Positions 21,839 to 32,779 of a stretch of DNA of 64,000 nt are shown piece after piece; position 1 is the first letter of the stretch, and each line of letters starts with the position of its first letter. The notes below the pieces were generated by a model. It had not been told where the DNA came from, made no database searches, and saw only the letters and a program-made list of their open reading frames with translations. The DNA comes from Diploptera punctata. Lineage: Eukaryota; Arthropoda; Insecta; Blattodea; Blaberidae. Where the stretch lies: assembly GCA_030220185.1 (NCBI GenBank), contig JASPKZ010003432.1, forward strand, positions 2,096,501 to 2,160,500, given 5' to 3'. A program made the translations under genes and the position numbers.

Positions 21839-22141
21839 AGTGTTACGTTGGACAACAGTGGAATTGATAATTATCAACAAAATCAGTTTATTTATCAACA
21901 AACACAACAGACACATCAACAACAGCAGTCACCGAATCAACAATTACAACATCAACCGCAGCATTCACCACAATCGCAACAACCGCAGTCTCCGCAGCAA
22001 ATGCAAAGTCGTCAGCAGTCGCCGCAACCTGTTCATCACACACCGCCTCCACCTTCGTCTCCGCAACAAACACATTCGACACAACAAACGCACTCGCAAT
22101 GCAACCCAAGTCTGATCTCCAACTCACAAAACACCTCAACT
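21839..22141 (+). CDS. Crtc: Crtc exon: glutamine-rich region
   Basis: A 303-nt internal exon of exactly 101 codons, phase 0 at both ends. It has a T-rich tract and TTTTTTACAG before it and ACT|GTAAGT after it. It begins SVTLDNSGID and becomes a low-complexity stretch rich in Gln, Pro, Ser and His (SPQSQQPQSPQQMQS, HHTPPPPSSPQQTHS). It ends SNSQNTST. The CREB-regulated transcription coactivators carry a Gln/Pro/Ser-rich central region between the N-terminal CREB-binding coiled coil and the C-terminal activation domain. This exon fits that place and is followed in phase by exons with clearer CRTC similarity. The protein normally shuttles from cytoplasm to nucleus on dephosphorylation and co-activates CREB targets. 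The next upstream acceptor base is ambiguous, since AG also occurs two bases further on. Confidence 0.85.
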
Positions 22142-22650
22142 GTAAGTAAAAATTCTATTAATAGGAATGTTGTTAGAAGCATTCGTGCCTGTTGGAAGTT
22201 AATAAGCATGGAATGCAGCCTCTGTTTTGTTTACATTACAGTAAAATACTATTTTTTAATTAAATGAAGCAGGAAAAATGATTACAATATATATAAAAAA
22301 TTTTACAAATTAAAATTGATAATATGGATAATTAAAAGCATGTGACAAATATGTATAATTCGAAACAAATATTTTAATGCATTTGCCCAGTTAATGGACT
22401 CAGGCTGCCACGAATTTTGAACTGTAATCATGTGACACTGCAATGGAAGGAGAAGAGCTACCTGGTGCTTCTAAATTATGACAACCACATAAATTGCACG
22501 GAAGAATTAACTTTGTAATCTTTTGTTGCAGTAATAATTTAATAACATTCATTTAACAAAATATATTGAATTACCTTTCATTATCTACCGACATTATAAG
22601 CTGAATAATAATTGCTGCACAGTACCTTTATCAGAATCCAAGAACGGAGG
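22142..22650. other. Crtc intron sequence, no feature seen
   Basis: AT-rich intronic sequence with no recognised repeat. Confidence 0.5.
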
Positions 22651-22654
22651 ATAT

Positions 22655-22820
22655 GTAAAAGAATCAAATGATTCGTGAATTCTTCTTACCTCATAAATCC
22701 ATGTTTTTTCCAATACTGCAGTCTGTGTTAAAAAATCATAGATGTATGAGGTAAGAAGAATTCACGATTCATTTGATTCTTATTAAGAAAACCTCATAAT
22801 GTCAAAATTCCCAAATTTAT
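22655..22820. repeat. Short PLE foldback
   Basis: GTGAATTCTTCTTACCTCAT (22674) pairs with ATGAGGTAAGAAGAATTCAC (22747). The centre keeps CAATACTGCAGTCTGTGTT, a relic of the GATAC-type hammerhead-like motif. It is followed by AACCTCATAATGTCAAAATT. Confidence 0.75.
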
Positions 22821-22824
22821 TATA

Positions 22825-23045
22825 TTAACAGAGGATATACTTCACCATAATATCTGCTCGTCCATTAAAAATATTTCTGCTGCCATTGTTCGTTTTATGA
22901 TGAAACCCTATGTTATGCATAATTTTGCAGAGACCACCAATTAAGTTACTCAAGACTTTTCTACAAGGTGTCAACGTACTGGGAATAAACCCTTCATTGA
23001 ACAAACTTAACAATAGGCACAGCAATACTTTGCGATTAAAATTAT
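22825..23045 (-). other. Unidentified coding-like stretch
   Basis: A 66-codon minus-strand open frame contains balanced, non-simple sequence (VLSNLIGGLCKIMHNIGFHH). I cannot assign it. It may be a decayed transposon gene. No splice sites or start context support a host gene. Confidence 0.25.
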
Positions 23046-23399
23046 CGATAATTGTTGTCTTTTAGCGATTTTTCGAAAAAATTAAGCTATTGAGTTTGTT
23101 CTCATGAGAAGATTATTAAAACATATTTACAATTCTTCACTGATCCTAACTAATAGACTCCAAAAATAATGATAACCAAAATTTATATATATCGGTGGCA
23201 TACAGTTGTTCACAGCAATTACCCCCAGCTGTACGACTAAAATGGGTCTTACACTTTGTATCAAGTCATATTGCAAAATACTATGGTATTATGGTATTAC
23301 TTCATTTAACGATGCTCTTTCATAGGTAAGGCCACTAGTATCACAATTCAAACATGGATGTAAAAAGAACACAAATTTTGCTCAGATCCCACTTCTATC

Positions 23400-23600
23400 A
23401 GGCTTGAGGTTCTTTTATGTTCTGTAAACCTACAATACAGGACTCGAGGCTTTATTTCCTTTCCAAAGGAATCCATACTCAGGATTTTTGTGCACTGAAA
23501 AGTCCATTGACTTCGGCTGAGTTTGAACCTGCAAACCTTGGCCACATTGGTCGTAAAGTTTGGCAAAGCTAGACAATAACTAGGAGACGCATGGGATAAA
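23400..23600 (-). mobile_element. SINE family C head, diverged
   Basis: CAGGATTTTTGTGCACTGAA, CGGCTGAGTTTGAACCTGC and CCTTGGCCAC are diverged family C motifs. Confidence 0.5.
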
Positions 23601-23964
23601 ATGTCTGGTATGATCTCAGGACTTCCAAGGAGTATTTTCATTTCTTCACATTCACTGTTGCTAGAATCTAATTCTGGTATTAGTTCATTACCCAATCACT
23701 TGCATACACAATTTATATTGCTTCATCAATAGAGTTTTTTTTTTACATGCCATACTGATTTCATTGTCTTGACACACTATCAAGATGAATATACATATAC
23801 ATCAACCACACCATGCATTCAATCAGATTGTTGTCTCCAATGTTTATTCTAAAAATACTCTCTACGAGGGGGAAATAACCATCAAAACATGTGACCTTTT
23901 AGTTAAATATATTTATCTGCTAACTATAGGAGAAATAACTAATTTAATCATCTTACACACTTTT

Positions 23965-24461
23965 TTTTAAAAGTGGGACCAGCCCTGCACGTTTGGAGGC
24001 AGTAAGGTGGCAGCCCCACCACCAAACTAACCGTGCGTGGCGCTCATAACACAATATTCATTACAGGGACATATTCATTACTACTGATAATCTTCAAGAG
24101 AGCCGGACTGATTACTTGGTGACCATTTGCTAGATGGAAAGACCAAATCTCTTGAAGTTGGAACGGGCCAGAGGGCCTAAGCCTTGATGTTGATGATGAT
24201 GAAAAGTAGGACCATAAAAGAAATGAGGAAATTATGGAATAGTTGGATGTAGAACCCATTCTCCACCATATACAAAACTGCCAGAACAACTGGAAAGCCC
24301 ATCTTCAACGAATGCCATCTAATAGAATTCCAAAAGCCATGCTTCGTTACTGCCCCAAGGCAAAATATCGCTGGGATGTCCAAAAAAACATTGGATGGAA
24401 AATTCCTCTTTGAGACCATAGCAGGCCACATGGTCTAATACTTGCATGGATGATGAAGACG
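23965..24461 (+). pseudogene. LINE 3' end ending in (GAT)n
   Basis: The plus strand near 24270-24400 reads QNNWKAHLQRMPSNRIPKAM and then LRYCPKAKYRWDV. This is a decayed form of the W-x-x-H-L-x-R-M...I-P-K...Y-x-P-K-G tail common to insect LINEs. It ends TGGATGATGAAGACGATGAT. A hAT element is inserted directly in this GAT tail. Confidence 0.75.
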
Positions 24462-24599
24462 ATGATGATTAGAGCCCAGATTTGTATGCAAGATGTACTA
24501 AATATGCATGAAAAATGTAGAAAATATGCACCCTAAATATGCAAAAATAGATTGTAATAAAATCAAATAAATTATGTAATAAAATCAAATAAATTAATA

Positions 24600-24825
24600 T
24601 TTAATTTTAGGAAGTTATATTTTGAGGTTATTTTAATTATATTATTTTTGGTCTGGACATCTTACCTCAATATTAATGTTGATTTGTTCTTGAACATGTT
24701 TCAAAACAATTCTCTGTTTTGTCTGGGAAAGCTGAAGATAAAACAGAGAATTGTTTTGAAACATGTTCAAGAACAAATCAACATTAATATTGAGGTAAGA
24801 TGTCCAGACCAAAAATAATATAATC
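24600..24825. repeat. PLE foldback inserted in the hAT element
   Basis: The arms share ACCTCAATATTAATGTTGAT, GTTCTTGAACATGTTTCAAA and the outer GGTCTGGACATCTT / AAGATGTCCAGACC. It is nearly the same as the inner palindrome at 12000-12225. Confidence 0.85.
24732..24767 (+). ncRNA. Hammerhead-ribozyme-like motif
   Basis: It reads CTGAAGA, T, AAAACA, a 6-nt loop, TGTTTT, GAAAC, AT, GTT. Both core strands match consensus, stem II is 6 bp and the cleavage position would be the U of GTT. The mirrored minus-strand copy has lost the CTGANGA strand. Stem I pairing is not evident. Confidence 0.5.
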
Positions 24826-24843
24826 AAATAAATTATTTGCTTT

Positions 24844-25062
24844 GTGGGTAATCTTAGCTTAATACTGGCTGTTACAAAGATAATGAAGATTTTCTTGATG
24901 TTTTCTTGTGTGATGGTCCTTCATCTGTCAGTGAAGAAGGTTTTATACAATGAAAATATCCTTTCTGCATCACATGATGTCACAGGTGCATGTGAAAAAC
25001 ACTGTTCTTTCTCAGTGGTTACTGATTTTTCAATATCACCAGAGGGCATTTTGCTAATTTGA
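24844..25062 (-). pseudogene. hAT transposase dimerisation-domain fragment
   Basis: The minus strand gives TSCDAERIFSLYKTFFTDRR, followed by T-Q-E-N-I-K-K-I. This is the signature of the C-terminal hAT dimerisation domain (C-x-x-E-R-x-F-S...D-R-R-x-x-x-x-x-E-N). Only about 70 codons remain, with no DDE residues, so it is a relic. It lies within matching TIRs. Confidence 0.88.
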
Positions 25063-25500
25063 CAAATTCTATTGTAGCCAGGATTTTTATTTAATACTTC
25101 ACTAAGAAGCTTATCAAATGTGATTTTAGCAATACTATAATGTTATTTCTCAAGGCCCACAGGTATTCCCCCTCTTACAGAGATGTAAATATACGCATTA
25201 TGCTTATATCCAATTGAGTGCAGAGACTTTATTAATTTTTAAAATATTAATTAATTAATTACTAGTAATTAGCTAAGGGAAAATTATAATTTAATACCAC
25301 ATTTAGGAGTAAAATATGCATTTATGCATTAAAAATCTAAAATTAGCATTTTTCCCCGGAATAGACATTTCTATGTATTATCAAATACCGCTCAAGTTGT
25401 CTGTGAAGGGATCACTGAACATGTAAATCATTTCTGCATACTTTTTAATGCGTAAAACAAAACATGCATTTTGCATAGAAATCTGGGCTCTAATGATGAT

Positions 25501-26030
25501 ATACTTTTTAATCATGAAAATTTAGTGCTACTTTTTAAATATGAAAATTTCATGTGGTTTCAAGTCCGATCTTAGTCGGATATGGTAGTTCTTACAGACA
25601 AAATTAAATCCAATAGTGGTTGGATGAGGACATGAATATATTAATGTAATAGTATTTTGCTGTAATGAATTTCTTTAACTTTGTAGAGGCTTTATAAATA
25701 TATTAATTCACTACTAGTGTTAATAGAAACAGTGTTTTGTGTAAGCATAGCTGTGTAGCATTTATAATTATTTAGTAATTTTGGTGAAATAAAATAGATA
25801 AGTGATTGTTAATTATTTGAACCATTTATTTAAATTAATATTTTAATTAATATAGAAATATTGCTTCTTTAAATCAGTTTAATTGTATATATGGTTTTTA
25901 ATGTACATTTGCATTAATCTGATTGTATTTAGTAATGTTTTATATTGTAGTTGTTTGTTTGTTGGTAAATATGCAGAATTTAATTAATTAATATTTATTT
26001 CATAGTACATATGAACACTGCTTATTATTG
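25501..26030. other. No gene recognised; AT-rich intron
   Basis: Long T/A-rich sequence with nothing identifiable. Confidence 0.5.
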
Positions 26031-26036
26031 AACTAT

Positions 26037-26610
26037 TATAGGAATTATCATTATGAAGTTTAATTTAAAATAAAATTATTTTAACCTCACCTCATATCCT
26101 GTCTTCTATTTAGACTGGTTTCAAAACCTAGGTAGTTTCTTCATTAGTCATTTTACAACCAATGTTCTATCGTCCAGGAGCACTGCTGCTTATTCTATCT
26201 GTTGGTGACCAATGAACCACCAAATCAAATCAACTTCCCTGAGAATTAAAAAATTTGCTAATTTTTCTTTCTTGTTTTTTAAATGTGGATTCTTTCCAAA
26301 CTGTTAGCTCTTTTGATTTTTCTATCTGATTTATTAAACTACCCTTTCTACAATAAAATGGATCAATAAAACAAATAGAAAAACAAAAAGAGCTCATGGT
26401 TTGGCAAAAAATCCACATAAAAAAACAAGAAAGAAAAATTTATGAATTTTTAAATTTCCGGTGAAGTTGATTTGATTCAGAGATTCATCAGTTCACCAAC
26501 AGGTGGAATAAAAAAGCAGAAAATTGGTCTTAAATTATTGACAATGAAACTGCCTAGGTTTTGAAACCAGTCCAAATAGAAGACAGGATATGAGGTGAGG
26601 TAAAAAGAAT
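26037..26610. repeat. PLE foldback with about 250-bp arms
   Basis: Arms about 26080-26338 and 26360-26604. Both contain the module CACCTCATATCCTGTCTTCT, a GAAACCAGTC core relic and the end of the endonuclease frame. The minus-strand core reads CTAATGA (G to A at one core base), stem II, GAAAC, CA, GTC. The right arm is further decayed. Confidence 0.85.
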
Positions 26611-26633
26611 TTTAATAAATAAGTTGGGTCTGC

Positions 26634-26720
26634 TTCATCTTACCTCATATTTCGTTGTTTCTTATAGGCATGTTTCAAAGCATCTTTGCTCCTTCTTCAG
26701 TTTGTACAGATTGACGTTCC
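26634..26720 (-). repeat. PLE terminus with hammerhead-like motif
   Basis: The minus strand has CTGAAGA, A, GGAGCA, AAGA, TGCTTT, GAAAC, AT, GCC, then a TATGAGGTAAGATG end. Stem II is 6 bp using two G-U pairs. The cleavage triplet is GCC rather than GTC, so stem III is damaged. Confidence 0.55.
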
Positions 26721-26800
26721 TTAAGTTGTCTGCCCTTCCCCATTTGGTTTCAAAAGTAAGACTTCTGTATTCAGTCAATTATTTCTTCTCACTACATGTA

Positions 26801-28010
26801 CATCATCATCATCATCATCTGCATTCATGGATTAGGTCTGTTGACCCGTTCCGACTTCAGCCCATCTCTTTCTAGGTCTGCCCACATCTCGGGTGCCTTT
26901 AGGTTTGTATTTTGTTATTTGTTTTGGATATCTATCTTCATTCATTCTGTCTATGTGTTGTTTCCATTTTTGTCTATATGTATCTATTTTATCAGTTATT
27001 GCAAATATTTCAAGTTCCTGTCTTATTTCTGTGTTCTTGATTCTGTCTTCCTTAGTGCACCCTTTAACAGATCTCAAAAATTTCATTTCTGCCGCCGTTA
27101 TCCTACTTAGATCTTGTTTTTATGTATCCAGGCTTCTGAACCACAGAGCAGTACCGGTACTGCCAACATTTTATAAAATTTCAATTGGGTCTCTCTTGTT
27201 GTTTTGTTATTTAATGATCGTTTTATCGTACCACATATTCCCTGGAATTTTGCTATTTTATTATTTATATCATCATAATTAAATGAAATGTCACATCCTA
27301 GATAATTGAGATGGTTCACCTGTTCTATGATTTTGTTTCCTATTACTATTTTCGATCTGATTTGACTACATGTACATGTAATTTTAATTGTCTTCCTTAT
27401 AACTCTTTAACAGTATCCTTTTTATTTTTCATTTTATCACTTATTATGATGTTTTTAATTTTGTCTTTTTTTTTTTTTAGATATTCTAGTAACTTTACAT
27501 ATTAAATTTGGGAATTCTTAACATTATGAGGTTCAAATTCATAAGAATTAAATTAATAGTGATTATTTCATACCTCATACTTCTATATTTCTTTAAATAC
27601 AGCACTGCAGTATCGGCAATTTCTTATCACCATCATCAGCTGTATTTAAAGAAATATAGAAGTATGAGGTATGAAATAATCACGATTAATTTAATTCTTA
27701 TTCTAGTAACTCATCATAAATAGTTAATTTGTGTGACTATCTGTTTATTTTTATGTTTTTGTTTGAGTGTGTAGACTTCAGCTATGTAGAGCAAAATGCT
27801 TTTCACTGTTGTTTTAATTTTGTATAATGTTTCTGCTCCATAAAATTGAATTCATAATGTTAATTACTTTTTGTCTCAATGGTTCTTCTTTCAGTTCCAA
27901 ATCTCTTAATCTCCAGCAATCAGCTCACATTTTTGTATTTCTTTTCCTATGTCATTTTTTTTTTCTGCCATCTGATTTGTCTATGTCTTTTGGTTTTCTG
28001 GCTATTAACC
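26801..28010 (-). pseudogene. LINE RT C-terminal region with PLE insertion
   Basis: Minus strand: IVIGNKIIEQVNHLNYLGCD, then FYKMLAVPVLLCGSEAWI (RT thumb region), a frameshift near 27100, then SRITAAEMKFLRSVKG and RDVGRPRKRW, ending in a GAT repeat at 26801-26819. These are the connected C-terminal motifs of a widespread insect LINE; the same tail family is at 49760-50095. A PLE foldback (27507-27718) is inserted at about 27505. The part beyond 27720 is weakly assigned. Confidence 0.8.
27507..27718. repeat. PLE foldback, GATAC-type
   Basis: Arms include AAGAATTAAATTAATAGTGA and ACCTCATACTTCTATATTTC with their mirror. The centre holds a hammerhead-like motif on the minus strand at about 27603-27639: CTGATGA, T, GGTGA, loop, TTGCC, GATAC. 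It has a long stem I (CTTTAAATACAG / CTGTATTTAAAG). GATA replaces GAAA. Confidence 0.8.
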
Positions 28011-28604
28011 CGTAAACTTTGAGAACAAGCAGTTTATTATTTGGGGCTAACTTCTACTTGCTTCCCCCTAGAGTTAACTCTCTGCTCAATCAAGTAAATC
28101 TGAGGAGAAACCCATTAACAGGTACTGTCAACCAGCCCAGCTGAGGCTTTGTATCTCCATTCCCCCTTCCTTTTTTAACTAGTCTTCATGGAGTTTTTTA
28201 AAATTTGAATGCAACATCTGAAAAATTGTATATATTTTAAATAAAATTCTGCATATTTATTAAATAACAAATTAATTGTGTTTAATTTTTGTAAGTGATG
28301 CTTGTTATTATTTCAGTAGATTGTAAAAAAATGGAGGCCATATGTACAACAATATGATGAAATGGTTTGTCAAATAATGTTCTTGTTTTCTAATGGCTGG
28401 ATGTTGACTTTGTCACTAATCCTCTTGCCTTCCAATATATTTTTGCTAGATCCTGGCCTTCTTGTTTCCTGTGTCAAGTTGTCTACATAAGAGGAGATGA
28501 CCATTAGTGATATTTTTCCCAAATTTGTAGTTAATTTTATCTAGATCATCAAGTTCTAGTTTTGAAACAATTTTGGATTATATAAAATTTAAAACTATTT
28601 AGGG

Positions 28605-29515
28605 TTATAGGCCAGGTGGGAGATGACAAGCTTTTTATCTACCCACTTTAAGAATACCTAATTGCAAGAAATATTAATAAAACACTATATTACATGTATT
28701 TACCTAAGAGATGTAATTATCACTTCGTTATTTTACTCGTAAATATGAAAATAAAGTGGGACTATTTCCTATCATGACCACAAAGGTTACAACAGTTCTT
28801 ACTTCTAACCAGCGATAAACTACCGATTATCATACTTTTAACCAGCAATACACCACAAATGAGCACAATGTGTAAACTACAAATGAGCTTCTTCTTCTTC
28901 CTTCCAAGTATTAGGCCAAGGCCTGTTACGATCCTATAGAAAACTTTCCCTCCAGTGTTTCAGGGAAATTCTCGTATAAGATTTGAAAGCATAATAATAG
29001 TCCCTTCGATTGGAAACTAATGAATTAAACTCCTTTGCACGTTGGTGCGCTTTCCAGTTATTATGAAGTGAGCACAATGTATACATTTAATCATGGGATT
29101 CATATTTGTATACCATATCTATGGTTTCAACAAATTAGGTCCGGATTTATCTTTTACTTATTTAACCACGTAAATTAATAAAAAGGACGTTCCTGGAATT
29201 CACCTAGGTTAGAGTAATTGATTTAGGTTTGGTTAGCTTTTAGGTTCCTTGCATTTTAAATGTGATTTGTTACATAAAATAAATTACCTCTTCATATTAG
29301 TTATTCTATGAAAAATTCAACATGTCTGACGGTTACAACATAAAATCATATTTCCACTAGTTCATTTCATGATACGTTTACATATTTTGACGATGGTTAT
29401 ATTTCACAGATAACTGGTATCATTAACACTTTATAATACTTTAAATTACATAAAAATTGGCATAAGTAGCGTAAGTAAAAAGCTTGTCTTGTACAACGCC
29501 ACCAGGTTATATACT
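28605..29515. mobile_element. Putative TIR element containing a LINE tail
   Basis: Left GGCCAGGTGG...GACAAGCTTTTTA and right AAAAGCTTGTC...CCACCAGGTTATA are inverted. Inside, 28888-29070 is a LINE tail (GGCCAAGGCCTGTTACGATC) also seen at 38640-38720. No transposase was found. The right end stops about 190 bp before the Crtc exon at 29707. Confidence 0.5.
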
Positions 29516-29706
29516 AGAACAGTTTCTAATTCAGGAGATACCTCATGAGGAGTTGAATTATTTATTTCTCTGTGTCATTATGTGATTATATTTTGACAAA
29601 CTGTCTTTCTGAATGTTCACATGGTCTGTGTTTTATTTAATGAAGAAAGTGTAAGAATGAACCTATATTACACTTTCTTTATGAATAGAAATGTTTGATG
29701 TTTCAG

Positions 29707-29790
29707 CAACACTTGAATTCTTTGAGCACGTATCGAAGTCCTCAACCTCTCATTAGGCCTAGTCCTCAGACATCCCCTGGGTTAATGCAG
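29707..29790 (+). CDS. Crtc: Crtc exon: proline/serine-rich linker
   Basis: An 84-nt exon of 28 codons, phase 0 at both ends, with TTTCAG before it and ATGCAG|GTTAGT after it. It reads QHLNSLSTYRSPQPLIRPSP then QTSPGLMQ. The Ser-Pro and Gln content continues the style of the exon at 21839, and the peptide runs in phase into GSLGYRSGSPGE at 34601. In mammalian CRTC1 the matching place is the Pro/Gln-rich stretch just before the Q-Y-R-T-S-A-G-S-P segment. It has no catalytic motif; its role would be as a flexible, phosphorylatable linker, which is inference. Assignment depends mainly on its phase and neighbours. Confidence 0.85.
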
Positions 29791-30340
29791 GTTAGTTACT
29801 TATGTACATGTGGAATTTGATATTTAAGCATGTTAACTTAACTAGAATTTGAATCACAAATAATATAATGTACCTTGAAAGATTTTTGTTCCCATTCACA
29901 ATTAAGTTCTAGTGTATATGTTGAGCCTCTGATGTCAGCTTGTTTCCATCCCTCTGGAACTTTGAGATCAAACTGTGTTCTCAACTATGTTCAAATTCAT
30001 ATCTCAAATCTTGTTCTTCTGAATGAACAATAAAACATAATTAATCCATACCCCATTAGTTTGGTTATTGCCTTAATCTGGACATACATTCAAAAAAAAT
30101 AAATTTGGCATAATGAAATTTCTCAAACAAATTATTTTTTTATTTTTTATTGTATTGTATTTAGATTTGTTTGTTTCTTCATAGACTGCCCAGAAAGTTT
30201 TTCATTATCTGTAAAATAATGTATGCAAATGTATTCTTATCCTTCACTGCTGTTTCTTTTTACCTGCTATAGAATCTACAAGATGCATACAGTAGTACTA
30301 TAACATTTGTCTGGTTTGCATTTTGTAAAACTATTTTTAG
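29791..30340. other. Crtc intron, no feature seen
   Basis: AT-rich; nothing recognised. Confidence 0.5.
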
Positions 30341-30342
30341 GG

Positions 30343-30420
30343 ATTGAAAAATTCAAGGGACAAGTCCTTCAGGAAGGTCTTTAACCATTGGTTCCAAGTC
30401 TGAAGATATTCAAACATGTA
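30343..30420 (+). mobile_element. SINE family C fragment
   Basis: GGGACAAGTCCTTCAGGAAG matches the inverse of the AGGACTTGCTCCTTGG segment of family C. Confidence 0.45.
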
Positions 30421-30654
30421 AAAGAACCACAAGTCTAAATTAGAGCTTGTGAGCAAAATTTAATCACCTTTCTCATCCAATTATACCTAAATTGCTTCCC
30501 AAGTATCTCTTTGAGGTGATGAGCTAACAACTTGTCATTCACTGACATTTAAAGGGATACAAGCATAGCTAAAATCAGCTTGATTAAGTAACTCCTGCAA
30601 GCGAGCACATTTGCCCATATGGTGATGTGTGAATATAGACTGAAAATTTATATA

Positions 30655-31165
30655 TCATCCTTGGGCGTATAATAAAATTCAAAAAATTTTCACCAAATTT
30701 AATGTAAAATTAACATAAAAAATGATTACAGAAAACATCTCAAAACTAACAAAAATGAAAAGATTGAGAATGGCAAAAAAATTTGTATATACCAGATAAA
30801 AAATGTGCTGATAGTGAAAAACAAAAAGAAAAACTTGAACATTAGAAAGAAGGAACGCCTTAAAAATGTGGAGAAGTATGTAAATCTGCATGTTTGGTCA
30901 GAACATGTGAAGTGAACACAAAATTGTTGAAACAAAAAACACAAAAGAACTGACTCGTTGAGAGTATATATACATCCAGAAGTACAGATATCGGATCATG
31001 AATTTTGAAATTTCTGGGGAAAAGGATTTGATTTGTAAGTTCTTCGGTCAACCAAAACATGGAGTGGGAGTTGACATCCAGGATCATTGAAAGATTTGAA
31101 CGAGCTTATGATGATTTGTATGCATATTGAAACATGTTCCCATGAACACAACAATTTATGAGGTA
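30655..31165 (+). pseudogene. PLE endonuclease remnant and terminus
   Basis: The plus strand follows the endonuclease at 39720-40316 residue for residue in places (LKNVEKYVNLHVWSEHVK against LRNVKNGETEKSAIAAHVWS). It ends with F-W-G-K-G-F-D-L. Many stops are present. It is followed by a decayed hammerhead-like motif (CTTATGA...CATATTGAAACATGTTC, 31102-31137) and the terminus TTATGAGGTAAGATG. Confidence 0.75.
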
Positions 31166-31320
31166 AGATGTTAAGATTCTAATTATTTATTAAGAAGAAC
31201 CTCTTAATAAATAAAGTGAGAGTTCTTCTTACCACATTAATTGTTAAACAACTTATGAGGTAAGATGAACAACTCATCTATTTAAATAAGAAGAACCTCA
31301 TAATGTTATTTCTTATTGTA
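31166..31320 (+). repeat. Stacked PLE termini
   Basis: AGAAGAACCTCTTAATAAAT, GTGAGAGTTCTTCTTACCAC, AACTTATGAGGTAAGATG and AAGAACCTCATAATGTTATT lie in succession, as if two truncated insertions used neighbouring sites. Confidence 0.6.
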
Positions 31321-31474
31321 ATCTATTAATTAAATGACTGTTCAGTAGATTTTTCCAATTAAAATTGTCTGAATTATTTAGTATATGGACATTATAATTA
31401 TATTTAATTTTATTTTTAATAACTATTTTATTGAATAATATGAAATAATATGAATTTATAAATATTCATAGTTA

Positions 31475-32105
31475 AATATGGTAGCTCAGTTGGTAGTGCA
31501 TTTGGCCCGGAAAGCCAAAGGTCCCGGGTTCGAGTCTTGGTCTAGCAGAAAATTTTTCTCTTCAAATACAATTTATCCTTCAGTGAGAAGTGCTAAATTA
31601 ATAATAAAAATATCAATAGAAGCCCTACTGGCTTTATAAAGCACTGTTAAATTCCCAAGAAATGTCTTCTTAACTAAGAAGCCTCCATTTGCAAAGATAG
31701 AAGCAAAGGTTTCAAAGCATTTGGCAAGAGGAAATTACAATGTAGCTCAGTTGGTAGAGCATTTGGCCCGGAAAGCTAAAGGTCCTGGGTTCGAGTCGGC
31801 AAACATTTTTCTCTTCAAATATAATTTATCCTTCAGTGAGAAGTGTTAAATTAATAATAAAAACGTCAGTAGAAGCCCTACTGGCTTTATAAAGTAGTGT
31901 TAAATTCCCAATAAATGTCTTCTTAACTAAGAAACTGCCATTTGCAAAGCATTTGGCGAGAGGAAATTATGTGTATATAAGAGAAAAATTTGCATCTAGA
32001 TCGCAACTCGCCTCGATAGTTCAGTTGGTAGAGCATTTGGACCAGAAAGCCAAAGATTCCGGGTTCGAGTCTCGGTCTAGGAAAAAAATTTTCTCTTCAG
32101 ATATG
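31475..32105 (+). mobile_element. Tandem trimer of a tRNA-like SINE
   Basis: Three heads reading GTAGCTCAGTTGGTAGAGC-like sequence at about 31480, 31742 and 32015 share the B-box GGGTTCGAGTC and the tail CAGTGAGAAGTGYTAAATTA. Unit spacing is about 260-275 bp. In the tRNA-like fold the anticodon stem is TTGGC/GCCAA with loop CCGGAAA, so it is tRNA-derived but lacks the normal U33. Confidence 0.85.
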
Positions 32106-32114
32106 GCAAATAAT

Positions 32115-32200
32115 GTCGGTTGAAAATGAGATAGATGGTTCTCTTGAAAACTGCAGTTCCCGTGTGTAAGAAAACATGAACTATGAGGTAATATGTAAAA
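32115..32200 (+). repeat. PLE terminus
   Basis: GTCGGTTGAAAATGAGATAG, GGTTCTCTTGAAAACTGCAG and ACTATGAGGTAATATG match 63593-63660. Confidence 0.65.
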
Positions 32201-32431
32201 AATGATTCATTAATTGATGAATTTTTAAGTTGATTTTTTGTGGGATTCTAAGTGCCTATCTTTGCTAGAATATCAGCTCTATCATTTCCACTTATGCCAC
32301 AATGTGCAGAAGTTAACTGGAAAAACCATGTTTCTATTTGAATTTGTTTAATAAATTATTGATTTTTTTTTTAAATTGTAGGGTAATTTAATGGGATTGA
32401 TTAGATTGCAACAGGCTGTATTGCCTATGTC

Positions 32432-32755
32432 CACTGCTGTGGTCTCGAGGTAACATGCTGCCTGGTCATGCAGCGGGCCCAGGTTCGATTCCCGGTCGGG
32501 ACAGGCTCCTGGGTGAGGTTTTTTCGGGGGTTTTCCCCACCTGTAAGACAAATGTCAGGAAGCTTAGGGCCCAATGGTCTCTGAAAATCATCTGGCCATC
32601 ATCCTTACCATTATCATCTCATCCTTCACCAGTGTCGAAAGCAACGGGAAGCTACCACATCTATAATTCCCTAGTAAAGCTGCAAAGCATAGCATGAAAA
32701 TGCTGTGATTGCAGTGAAAGACCTGCCCTTGGGTAGAATTACTATGGATGGATGG
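32432..32755 (+). mobile_element. SINE family A, full-length copy
   Basis: It runs from GCTGTGGTCTCGAGGTAACA through the B-box GGTTCGATTCCCGGTC to CAGTGAAAGACCTGCCCTTG and ends in (GGAT)n. TATTGCCTAT on both sides (about 32419 and 32760) is the target duplication. It is the best reference for this family here. Confidence 0.88.
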
Positions 32756-32779
32756 ATGGATATTGCCTATCTCCCACTA

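Larger units (their letters stand above)
24470..25492 (-). mobile_element. hAT-family DNA transposon, non-autonomous
   Basis: Terminal inverted repeats TAGAGCCCAGATTTGTATGC / GCATAGAAATCTGGGCTCTA, flanked by the 8-bp duplication ATGATGAT (24462-24469 and 25493-25500). Eight-bp duplications and short TIRs are typical of hAT. The 1023-bp element contains a transposase fragment (24844-25062) and a PLE foldback inserted at 24600-24825. Confidence 0.92.

Noticed and set aside
21840..22139. Alternative frames across the Gln-rich Crtc exon (Asn/His-rich plus frame, Val/Ala-rich minus frame)
   Set aside because: Shadows of the CAA/CAG repeats. Only the Gln frame keeps phase with the exons at 29707 and 34601.
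32378..32425. Possible exon after TTTTTTTTAAATTGTAG
   Set aside because: The peptide is short and not CRTC-like, and it is the target site of a SINE.
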